From Methanoregulaceae archaeon (GTDB lineage: Archaea > Halobacteriota > Methanomicrobia > Methanomicrobiales > Methanospirillaceae): a stretch of DNA of 11,943 bases. The notes below the pieces were generated by a model that saw nothing but the letters and a program-made list of their open reading frames with translations, was not told the DNA's origin and made no database searches. The position numbers were made by a program, and so were the translations under genes. The stretch spans positions 1 through 11,943 of the forward strand of contig JACTVF010000047.1 in the NCBI GenBank assembly GCA_019695435.1, read 5' to 3'. Positions 6,322 to 11,943 of the stretch are shown piece after piece. Each line of letters opens with the position of its first letter. The first letter of the stretch is position 1.

Positions 6322-6573
6322 ATGTCAACAGGCAAGAAGATACGAGATAAGTACAATGAAACCCAGCACAAAATTGTTTCCTATCTCCATTCAGGGATAA
6401 CCAAAGGAAAACACTACTTTAAGTCCAAATACATTGCAAAAGATCTGGGCTTATCTCCTAAGGAAGTGGGAACAAATATGGCGATCCTTGCTGATATGTG
6501 CAAGGAGTTGTCCATCATCCGCTGGAGTTATTCGAACAGCACGACGTGGATGGTCACGCCCCGTGCCCTGTAA
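6322..6573 (+). CDS. Small winged helix-turn-helix protein, DUF7123-like
   Basis: This 83-residue basic protein has the core HYFKSKYIAKDLGLS, PKEVGTNMAILAD and a closing SYSNSTTWMVTPR hairpin. The pattern is that of a compact winged helix (recognition helix near SPKEVGTNMAIL, wing near the TTW strand). It matches my memory of the DUF7123 family of haloarchaea and methanogens, whose function is not established as far as I know; a DNA-binding transcriptional role is inferred. ATG 6322 is preferred to the in-frame ATG 6307, because GAGG at 6312-6315 is 6 nt before it and the predicted transcription start is around 6304. Its promoter has an inverted repeat and TGTCA words, so autoregulation is plausible. 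The gene is followed by an A/T run (6572-6584) and a small unknown gene 30 bases on. Confidence 0.75.
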   Translation: MSTGKKIRDKYNETQHKIVSYLHSGITKGKHYFKSKYIAKDLGLSPKEVGTNMAILADMCKELSIIRWSYSNSTTWMVTPRAL

Positions 6574-6603
6574 ATTTTTTAATCATCCCCGCCTTCTTTT
6601 ATT

Positions 6604-6792
6604 ATGCCAAAACTTGAGTTTGAATCATCTGTTGAATTTGTCGCAGACATTAATGAGCAAAAAGATTGTCTTATGTCTCAGGATCCAACACAGGACAACC
6701 CCGGTGTCCTCTGGTTCAACATTGACATCCCCAAAGGGCATCTCTTCAAAGCCGGCGACCGCGTCCGGGTAATCGTCGAAAAAATCGAATAA
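6604..6792 (+). CDS. Small hypothetical protein, 62 residues
   Basis: I do not recognise this family. The protein is acidic in its first half (LEFESSVEFVADINEQKD) and ends with PKGHLFKAGDRVRVIVEKIE, which looks like beta strands of a small barrel, as in OB- or AbrB-like folds; that is only an impression. There is no signal peptide, membrane segment or cysteine pair. No Shine-Dalgarno precedes ATG 6604, but AATTTTTTAAT (6573-6583) lies about 26 bases upstream, so it could serve both as terminator of the preceding gene and as TATA box of a leaderless mRNA. It ends 73 bases before the convergent gene's stop; that gap shows nothing beyond a GGTTTTA tract. Confidence 0.55.
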   Translation: MPKLEFESSVEFVADINEQKDCLMSQDPTQDNPGVLWFNIDIPKGHLFKAGDRVRVIVEKIE

Positions 6793-6865
6793 GCATCCCG
6801 GTGCAGACAGGTACACCCACAGGATATGCTTCTGGTTTTATGGTGCGGGGTTGTGACGGAGGGGA

Positions 6866-7525
6866 TCAGGTGAGGGGACGGTCTTTTGCATAGAGCCGCA
6901 GAGGTGTCTCGAGCGTTATCCGGAACGAATCGACATTGTCGATACTGATGATCATATAGTACCGTGAACCAGAGGTCCGTACGACCTTATACAGAGTACC
7001 GTAATTCTGGATCTCGGCTCCCTGCAGGATAATCCCGGTCTTGGCATCGCAGAGCACCATGCGGAACGTTGCATACTGAGGCAGGCGGTTCGCGGTGACG
7101 CTCATATTTAACGCCCAGATTTCGTAAGGTACAGAAAAGACCTGGGTAACGCCGCCACGCGCTTCCTCAATATACGCAAAAGGAACGCTCTCGCTTTCCT
7201 GCAGAGGGATATCAGAGGCACCAAATGACTCCATGTGATCGGGCATGTGGATGACCGGGTAGGTGAATGGATTGCTTGTATAAACAATCCGGTACGGTTG
7301 ATCCGGAGGTCGGGGAGTCAGGTTCACTTCAGGAGTCGGGGTGGGTGACGGTGTAACCAATACCGTAACCTTTGTGGATGGCACTTCGGTTACCTGCACG
7401 GTAGGGGTACTCACGGAAACCGGCAGAGATGGAACTTTTGAGAGTGCGCCGGGATTTGCGATCAAAGCAATTACTAATATAACCACAAACCCGCCAATAA
7501 ATGTGTAGAGGTCCCCCGTATCCAC
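6866..7525 (-). CDS. Membrane-anchored surface protein with Thr/Pro linker, hypothetical
   Basis: The 219-residue protein begins with a short head and a hydrophobic helix (about 8-23, FIGGFVVILVIALIA). A linker of about 45 residues rich in Thr, Pro, Val and Ser follows (31-75, including VTPSPTPTPE), then a beta-rich domain (77-219). This is the layout of archaeal exported proteins held by an N-terminal anchor, the Thr-rich linker probably being O-glycosylated and spanning the S-layer. I do not recognise the globular domain; it has one cysteine (Cys159) and no catalytic motif I can name. The start is GTG 7525: a TATA box at 7545-7554 lies about 25 bases upstream, which fits a leaderless mRNA, and no Shine-Dalgarno is present. 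The gene is convergent with the 62-residue gene and stands alone. Confidence 0.7.
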   Translation of the reverse strand: MDTGDLYTFIGGFVVILVIALIANPGALSKVPSLPVSVSTPTVQVTEVPSTKVTVLVTPSPTPTPEVNLTPRPPDQPYRIVYTSNPFTYPVIHMPDHMESFGASDIPLQESESVPFAYIEEARGGVTQVFSVPYEIWALNMSVTANRLPQYATFRMVLCDAKTGIILQGAEIQNYGTLYKVVRTSGSRYYMIISIDNVDSFRITLETPLRLYAKDRPLT

Positions 7526-7544
7526 ACGTAGTACTGGAGTGTCG

Positions 7545-7554
7545 CATATAAAAA
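7545..7554 (-). promoter_or_regulatory. TATA-box promoter of the surface protein gene (leaderless)
   Basis: On the minus strand TTTTTATATG is centred about 25 bases before GTG 7525, the spacing expected when transcription starts at the initiation codon. It supports GTG 7525 as the start. Confidence 0.55.
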
Positions 7555-7566
7555 CGGTGAGGTTTT

Positions 7567-7698
7567 ATGATGACCGGTAGTACAACCCCCGGTAATGTTT
7601 TGCGGAGACGCCAGCATACCTCTTATGAAGATGTGAATATCGACCCGGTTTTTTTATCTTTCGGATCGGCAGAATATGCGGAGGCGGGAATACTTTAG
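7567..7698 (+). CDS. Possible 43-residue ORF (doubtful)
   Basis: Two adjacent ATGs (7567 and 7570) open a 43- or 42-codon frame ending at TAG 7696-7698. GGTGAGG at 7556-7562 is a good Shine-Dalgarno match 4-7 nt before them. The product (MMTGSTTPGNVLRRRQHTSY, then an acidic half) has no recognisable domain or membrane segment. Its end overlaps the candidate promoter of the next gene, and the only nearby TATA-like element is too close to serve it. I keep it only because of the ribosome site. Confidence 0.2.
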   Translation: MMTGSTTPGNVLRRRQHTSYEDVNIDPVFLSFGSAEYAEAGIL

Positions 7699-7701
7699 TA
7701 T
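7690..7701 (+). promoter_or_regulatory. Palindromic TATA-like element before the two-helix membrane protein
   Basis: ATACT-TT-AGTAT is a perfect 12-base palindrome centred about 29 bases before ATG 7725, roughly where a TATA box for a leaderless or very short-leader mRNA would be. It is a poor TATA consensus, so it could instead be an operator. A TTTTTTTAT tract at 7648-7656 is the other candidate box and would give a leader of about 45-50 nt. Confidence 0.3.
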
Positions 7702-7724
7702 CTCTATGGTGCATACTGATTGTT

Positions 7725-7985
7725 ATGGAAGTCCCCGGATTGCGGACGTGGGTAATTTTTTACCTGATCTCATTTGTTGTTCTCCTCTGGGCCGCGTTTC
7801 TTACGGTAAACGGTACGATGCTCTGGGTAAGCCTGATGCTTGTCATAATGGTCGTTGGTGTCAACTTTGTCACCGTTTATAACCAGATAAAACTTCAGGC
7901 ATCGCGTAAAGCGCTCCAGACCAATCTGACAAAAGATATCGGGAAAGATTCTAAAAATGCTGAGGACGACCGACCGCAGCACTAA
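7725..7985 (+). CDS. Small two-helix membrane protein, hypothetical
   Basis: The 86 residues comprise a short N-terminus, two hydrophobic helices (about 9-28 and 32-54, joined by the tight turn VNGT) and a charged, hydrophilic C-terminal tail rich in Lys, Asp and Asn (58-86). Both ends are therefore likely on the same side of the membrane, probably cytoplasmic given the basic tail after helix 2 (KLQASRK). I do not recognise a family. No Shine-Dalgarno is visible before ATG 7725, in keeping with a leaderless mRNA. It is convergent with cheR, with 16 bases between the two stops. Membrane helices in this frame make it more credible than the overlapping frame starting at 7676. Confidence 0.6.
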   Translation: MEVPGLRTWVIFYLISFVVLLWAAFLTVNGTMLWVSLMLVIMVVGVNFVTVYNQIKLQASRKALQTNLTKDIGKDSKNAEDDRPQH

Positions 7986-8001
7986 CACCGGGAAAATGAG
8001 T

Positions 8002-8811
8002 CTAGTCTTTTCTGGTATAGATCTTCTGGATTGAATTGACCGGGTTAAAAAGTCCCTCCACCTCACGGCCGAGGTATTCGGTTTTACCCATCACATAGAA
8101 CCCGCCGGGCACGAGCGCCGCATGAAACGTCCGGGCGAGTTCATCTTTCTGTTTCTCGGTAAAGTAAATGGTCACATTCCGGCAGCTGATCATATCGAGG
8201 AACCGGGAGACCGGCTGGCCGCTCATGAGGTCGTGGGGACGGAACCGGATCAGGTCCTGGAGATGGGGTTTTACCTGATAATTCCCGTCAGGCAGCTTGG
8301 TAAAATGCCGGTGGATCTGCGCATCGGTAAGTTTTCCCATCGATTTTTCCGAGTAGATTCCCTCTTTTGCTTTTTTCAGCACGACCTCATCAATATCTGT
8401 TGCAAAGATCTGGCCGGAGAGGGTCTTGTCAATGGCCATGATATCGGAGAGGATCATGGCAAGGGAATACGGTTCTTCCCCCGTGGAGCAGCCGGCACAC
8501 CAGATGCGGATCGTCTTTCTGCCACGAAAAAGTGTGGGTAATACCTCCTTTCTGATGAGATCATACACGTCTGCATCCCGGAAAAATTCGGTCACATTGA
8601 TGGTGAGAGCATTTCTTAAATTCTCGAATTCCGGCGGATGCTCATGGAGGTGTTTGAGGTACTCCCCGTATGTTGCCGTACTTGTCGAACGCATACGGGA
8701 AAGCAGCCGTCGCTTGATATAGTCTTCCTTGTAATTGGAACACTGGATCTTGATGGTCTGCTCGATATACCGTTTCAGGAGGGAAAACCCGTCATCATTT
8801 GTCAGCGTCAT
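8002..8811 (-). CDS. cheR: Chemotaxis protein methyltransferase CheR
   Basis: CheR transfers methyl groups from SAM to receptor glutamates and so sets receptor sensitivity. The 269-residue protein has the N-terminal helical domain (about 1-70, YIKRRLLSRM) and the SAM-dependent catalytic domain: NVTEFFRD (72-79), IWCAGCSTGEEPYSLAM (103-119, SAM loop), ATDID (137-141), the SCRNVTIYF strand (209-217) and PGGFYVMGKTE (235-245). All family landmarks are intact and the length is standard. ATG 8811 is chosen because CheR domains start there and GGAG lies about 13 nt upstream; a TTG at 8904 would add 31 unrelated residues. The gene is last in the cheW-mcp-cheR order, 93 bases after the receptor stop, with a hairpin in that gap. 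As the neighbouring receptor lacks a pentapeptide, it probably acts by direct recognition of the receptor helices. Confidence 0.93.
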   Translation of the reverse strand: MTLTNDDGFSLLKRYIEQTIKIQCSNYKEDYIKRRLLSRMRSTSTATYGEYLKHLHEHPPEFENLRNALTINVTEFFRDADVYDLIRKEVLPTLFRGRKTIRIWCAGCSTGEEPYSLAMILSDIMAIDKTLSGQIFATDIDEVVLKKAKEGIYSEKSMGKLTDAQIHRHFTKLPDGNYQVKPHLQDLIRFRPHDLMSGQPVSRFLDMISCRNVTIYFTEKQKDELARTFHAALVPGGFYVMGKTEYLGREVEGLFNPVNSIQKIYTRKD

Positions 8812-8850
8812 GGAATACTTCGAACTCCAGGGTCGGTGACGACAGGGTGG

Positions 8851-8880
8851 ACAAGAAAGGGGATTACCCTCAACATCCCC
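8851..8880 (-). terminator. Hairpin plus U-rich tract between the receptor gene and cheR
   Basis: On the minus strand GGGGAT (8880-8875) and ATCCCC (8864-8859) form a 6-bp stem with a 10-nt loop followed by TTTCTTGT. This resembles an intrinsic terminator placed in the 93-base mcp-cheR gap; it could lower cheR output relative to the receptor or trim the mRNA end. The U-tract is interrupted, so read-through is expected. Confidence 0.35.
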
Positions 8881-8904
8881 GTCCAAACGTCCCCACCATC
8901 CCAA

Positions 8905-11808
8905 TCAGGTGTGGAATTCCTCCATCATCCGCTGGCAGTGCTCTGCCATGGTGGAAAGTTCTGCAGAGGCGCTTGCAATCTCCTCGGTTGATGCGCTTGT
9001 CTCTTCTGCAAGCGCTGCCATGTCCTCCATACGCTGCTGGTTGTCCTCAGTGGCCGTCTTGACCGATTCAATACCTGACATCAGGCCGGATGTGGCCTGG
9101 GCCTGGCTTTCGGTCGCCCTGGTGATCTCGGTGAGGCCCTGGGACACCACATTTGCCTCGGAAATAATCAGGCTGAGCGATTCAACCGTCATGTTCACGC
9201 TCTCGATACCACCCTTGATCTCCTCAAATGAGTTCTGGATGGACGAGGCAGTTACCTCGCTCTTCGTCTGGATGGATTTTATTAGGGTCTCGATCTGGCT
9301 GCTGGCTTTCTTGGATTCCCCGGCAAGGTTTTTCACCTCTCCTGCAACCACGGCAAACCCGCGCCCGTGCTCCCCTGCCCGCGCTGCTTCGATCGCAGCG
9401 TTCAGGGCGAGCAGGTTGGTCTGGTTTGCAATGTCGGTGATCAGGTTGACGATCTTTGAGATCTGGCGCATCTGTTCGTTTAAAGCCGTAATCTCATCAA
9501 CACTCTGCTGTGAGATCTTCTCAACGGCCTGCATCTTGTCAGTCGCCGTTTTGCCGACACCGGCAGCGTGAATGCCTTCCTGTGCCGCTTTCTCCGCATG
9601 CGTCATGACATCATGGGATGTGCTTGCAATCTCCTCAATAGAAGCCGAGATGTCAGATATGACCCCCGATATTTTCCCGACACCAGCAAGCTGGGTCTTT
9701 GCATTATCCGTTGCTTTCTGGGAGGAGATGGCCACCTGTTCGGTTGCCTTTGCAATCTCGCCGGTACTCCGGATTGTGTCCTGTATGGTCGTGTCCAGTT
9801 TCCGGATAGCCTCCATGAGTTCGACAATAACCGTACGGATCGCCATGATAGATGAATTGTAATCTTTCTTGAGCTGTACAAGAGGATCCGCATCATCAAT
9901 GCTGAGCTGGTAGGTGAGATCCCCGCCGGCGATCTTTGAAAGGCCGGTCTGGAGTTCTGCCGCACTTGCAGATAACAACTCCGCGCTTGCCTTTGCCTCG
10001 TCCATCATCGCCTGGATCTTCTTCTCCTGTTCACGCCGGGCGGTTACATCCACATAGACACACAGGATCGTTGAGATGTTCTGTTGTGCATCCAGCATGG
10101 GAATGCCGTACTGCTCGAGAATATGGACGCCGGTCGGGAACTCGATGGTGATCTCCCCGAAACTCCGCTTCTTCTCGGTGAGCACTTTTTTGAGCCCTTC
10201 ACCGGTCTGCGAAAGGATCTGGAATTCCCTCGCGTTCATGCCGTGCAATTTTTCCTTCGAGAGGCCGGTGAGGGCAAGGTACGCCTCGTTAGCCATAATG
10301 ATCTTGAATGCAGAGTCCATGAGCATGATGGGCATCGGGTTCTGCATGACAATGGTATCGGAACGCTTCCTGAACGCTGCCGCCTTTTCCATCTCTTTTG
10401 CGAGGATCTGCTGGTTGGTGCGCTGTCCGGTCACATCGTTATACACCAGGAGAATATGCTCGATCTCGTTTTTACTATCGAGAAGCGGCATCACGTACTG
10501 TTCAAGGATGTGGGTACCGCTGGGAAGATCCACCTTGACCTCGCCGAACGCCCGGCGCTTTTCCTGGATCGCAACCTTGGCACCCTCACCTTTCTGTTCG
10601 AGGATCTTTATGCTGCGCAGGTTCATGCCCACCACCTGATCCTTCGCATACCCGCTCATCTGTGTGTAGGCCGCATTGGCCTGAATGACGGTAAAGGTGG
10701 GATCAGCCATCAGGATCGGTATCGGATTCTGCTGGACGATCGTCTCTGACATTCGCCGGGCTGCAATAGCCTCGTCCATCTCTTTCTTCTCTTCGGTGAT
10801 ATCATTGTAGACAACAAGGATACTCTCGATCGCGCCCAGATGACCGGGAATGGGAATACCGTACTGCCGGAGCCGGCGGACCCCCTTCGGGAACTCCACG
10901 ACAACTTCGCCGGTGGAGCGTGTGCCGGTCTCAAGAACCTGCTTCAACCCTGCCCCGGATTGATCGAGAATCTTGAAATCCCGCAGCGACATGGTGAGCA
11001 GCCGGCTTTTTTCCATACCGGTGAGCACGACGTACGCATTGTTGACCACCCGGATTTTAAAGCCGGTGTCAACGAGCACAATCGGCATCGGGTTCTGCTG
11101 GACAATCGTCTCCGATCTGGCTTTGAGCCGCTCTATCTCCTCGTTCTTTTTGCGTTTTGTGGTGAGATCATCGTAGAGGAGGACAAGGGAAGTGACCGTC
11201 CCTGCAGAGTCCAGCACCGGGAGGCAGTACTGTTCCAGGGTATGCACGCCCGAGGGAAACTTCACGGTGAGTTCCCCGACGGCACGCCTCTTCTTGTCGA
11301 GAGCAACCTTGGCGCCTTCCCCGGAACGCCCGGTTATGGCAAGATTATTATGGATATTGGTCTTGAGGATCTCACTCTCGGGAATCCCGCTCATCGCAAG
11401 ATACGCGGCATTGGCTTCAATAACATCAAACGAAGGAGTGACAATGAGCATAGGCACAGGGTTATTCTTCTCCATGAACTCAAGGCGCCGTTCGAGTACG
11501 TCAATTTTTTTCTCGTATTCCTCCACACCTGCTGTTGGCGTTCCCGGGGTCTTTGACACACTTAAAGCCGCTGCCTCCACCTGCGCAAGAGCGGTGTTCA
11601 CGGCATCTACGAGAGTGGAGTACTCGCTCCCGAAATGCGAAATTTCAAGAGGCTTTACCGCTTTTTTTGCAGCGGCGCCCTTGAGCGCAAGGGCGATCTC
11701 TTCATTCAACTGCCGCACGTGTTGTGCAATCTCATCGGGAGAACTCCGTCCTGCCGGAGCCGGTGCTCCGACAAATAATGCCTTCCGTCCCGGTCGTTGA
11801 TCCGTCAT
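8905..11808 (-). CDS. Soluble methyl-accepting chemotaxis protein with four PAS domains
   Basis: This 967-residue receptor has no hydrophobic segment, so it is cytoplasmic. In order: a disordered start; a helical, HAMP-like stretch (about 25-80, ending [16 protein letters not shown]); a coiled coil (about 95-113); four PAS domains (about 115-225, 238-345, 360-467, 489-595); a HAMP-like segment (about 620-660, [17 protein letters not shown]); and the signalling hairpin (about 655-967). The tip reads [20 protein letters not shown] with Glu807, the CheA/CheW contact. About 22 heptads follow it, which fits the 44-heptad class. Likely methylation regions are SIEEIAST and [12 protein letters not shown]. 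The C-terminus (MMEEFHT) has no NWETF-type CheR tether. Each PAS holds an NPxP motif and a related closing LxQYxxP; no ligand or cofactor residue is obvious, so the stimulus is unknown. It lies between cheW (36 bases upstream) and cheR. Confidence 0.93.
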   Translation of the reverse strand: MTDQRPGRKALFVGAPAPAGRSSPDEIAQHVRQLNEEIALALKGAAAKKAVKPLEISHFGSEYSTLVDAVNTALAQVEAAALSVSKTPGTPTAGVEEYEKKIDVLERRLEFMEKNNPVPMLIVTPSFDVIEANAAYLAMSGIPESEILKTNIHNNLAITGRSGEGAKVALDKKRRAVGELTVKFPSGVHTLEQYCLPVLDSAGTVTSLVLLYDDLTTKRKKNEEIERLKARSETIVQQNPMPIVLVDTGFKIRVVNNAYVVLTGMEKSRLLTMSLRDFKILDQSGAGLKQVLETGTRSTGEVVVEFPKGVRRLRQYGIPIPGHLGAIESILVVYNDITEEKKEMDEAIAARRMSETIVQQNPIPILMADPTFTVIQANAAYTQMSGYAKDQVVGMNLRSIKILEQKGEGAKVAIQEKRRAFGEVKVDLPSGTHILEQYVMPLLDSKNEIEHILLVYNDVTGQRTNQQILAKEMEKAAAFRKRSDTIVMQNPMPIMLMDSAFKIIMANEAYLALTGLSKEKLHGMNAREFQILSQTGEGLKKVLTEKKRSFGEITIEFPTGVHILEQYGIPMLDAQQNISTILCVYVDVTARREQEKKIQAMMDEAKASAELLSASAAELQTGLSKIAGGDLTYQLSIDDADPLVQLKKDYNSSIMAIRTVIVELMEAIRKLDTTIQDTIRSTGEIAKATEQVAISSQKATDNAKTQLAGVGKISGVISDISASIEEIASTSHDVMTHAEKAAQEGIHAAGVGKTATDKMQAVEKISQQSVDEITALNEQMRQISKIVNLITDIANQTNLLALNAAIEAARAGEHGRGFAVVAGEVKNLAGESKKASSQIETLIKSIQTKSEVTASSIQNSFEEIKGGIESVNMTVESLSLIISEANVVSQGLTEITRATESQAQATSGLMSGIESVKTATEDNQQRMEDMAALAEETSASTEEIASASAELSTMAEHCQRMMEEFHT
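10024..11466 (-). repeat. Four tandem PAS-coding units in an A-B-A-B pattern
   Basis: Units begin near 11466 (A1), 11097 (B1), 10731 (A2) and 10344 (B2); the proline of the NP motif recurs after 123, 122 and 129 residues. A1 and A2 share ANAAY, MSG, GEGAKVA and PSG-H-LEQY. B1 and B2 share LTG, IL-Q-G-GLK-VL and QYGIP. The DNA is also alike at unit starts, for example near 11083-11118 and 10715-10750. This pattern suggests duplication of a two-PAS cassette of about 740 bases. Confidence 0.7.
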
Positions 11809-11844
11809 ATATATCCCACACTCAGTTCCTTACCGTGAATATTT

Positions 11845-11943
11845 TTAGTCTGCCTCATGCACGATACCGGTGCCCGGGCTGCCTTTTGACCGGTTGCCCA
11901 GATCCGTAAGCACTTTCTCCATGTCAAGCCAGATAATGAGATC
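11845..11943 (-). CDS. cheW: CheW-like coupling protein, C-terminal end only
   Basis: The frame runs in from the window edge and stops at TAA (11847-11845), leaving 32 codons. The stretch LIIWLDMEKVLTDLG resembles the last strand and helix of CheW (commonly ILLDIDKVL), which links receptors to the histidine kinase CheA. It is followed by a short, polar, glycine/serine tail to the end. Position immediately upstream of a receptor and cheR, on the same strand and 36 bases away, supports the call, but so little is present that a CheW-like domain at the end of another Che protein (for instance CheV or CheA) cannot be excluded. An A/T-rich stretch at its stop codon (11838-11847) might also be a TATA box for the receptor gene. 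Confidence 0.65.
   Translation of the reverse strand, partial: DLIIWLDMEKVLTDLGNRSKGSPGTGIVHEAD

Noticed and set aside
7676..7882. Overlapping 68-codon plus-strand frame
   Set aside because: It overlaps the 86-codon frame that encodes two clean membrane helices; its own translation has no feature beyond scattered cysteines.
8122..8541. Plus-strand open frame of 139 codons
   Set aside because: It is antisense to cheR, whose catalytic motifs are all intact.
8812..8904. N-terminal extension of CheR from a TTG codon
   Set aside because: The added residues (GWWGRLDGDVEGNPL and on) do not match the family, and ATG 8811 gives a standard-length CheR. The interval also holds a hairpin with a U-tract.
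10840..11556. Plus-strand open frames of up to 238 codons within the receptor gene (also 10084-10749)
   Set aside because: They are antisense to the PAS-coding repeats; their similarity to one another only mirrors the PAS duplication.

Overview
The window most likely comes from a methanogenic archaeon of the order Methanomicrobiales (Methanoregula or Methanosphaerula-like). The protein repertoire points there: a UPF0200 kinase-like protein, a tRNase Z, an S1/OB/DHH RecJ-like protein, a DUF7123-type small winged-helix protein, and a soluble multi-PAS chemoreceptor with CheR and CheW. So do archaeal TATA-box promoters, several of them placed for leaderless or short-leader mRNAs, and GGAG/GGTGA Shine-Dalgarno sites. 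This assignment is inferred from protein families and signals, not from a database search. No rRNA, tRNA, CRISPR, insertion sequence or phage gene was recognised.

Layout, plus strand, left half: the 3' part of a ThiC-family radical SAM gene (1-900), then a 190-bp spacer. Next is a tightly packed four-gene run: a radical SAM activating-enzyme-like protein (1091-1840), a UPF0200 P-loop protein (1794-2342), a xylose-isomerase-like TIM barrel (2339-3112) and ribonuclease Z (3109-4047). The reading frames overlap by 47, 4 and 4 bases, so they are very probably one coupled transcript. A 208-bp spacer with a T-rich terminator and a TATA-like element precedes a single large gene for an S1-OB-DHH-DHHA1 phosphoesterase (4256-6097).

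Middle: a 224-bp AT-rich control region (6098-6321) holds a hairpin terminator, three TGTCA words about one helical turn apart, a strong TATA box and an inverted repeat over the start region. It drives a small winged-helix protein (6322-6573), followed by an unknown 62-residue protein (6604-6792). A convergent minus-strand gene (6866-7525) encodes an N-terminally anchored surface protein with a Thr/Pro linker. Divergent from it lie a possible 42-43 residue ORF (7567-7698, doubtful) and an 86-residue two-helix membrane protein (7725-7985).

Right half, all minus strand: cheW (only its last 32 codons, 11845-11943), a 967-residue soluble chemoreceptor (8905-11808) and cheR (8002-8811), in that transcription order. 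The receptor has no membrane segment, carries four PAS domains in an apparent A-B-A-B duplication between HAMP-like segments, and lacks a CheR-tethering pentapeptide. Receptor, methyltransferase and coupling protein together make a dedicated cytoplasmic sensory unit. CheA, CheB and CheY are not in the window. The most interesting points are the departures of the ThiC-like protein from canonical motifs (possible 5-hydroxybenzimidazole synthase), the PAS duplication, the coupled four-gene cluster, and the structured promoter of the winged-helix gene.
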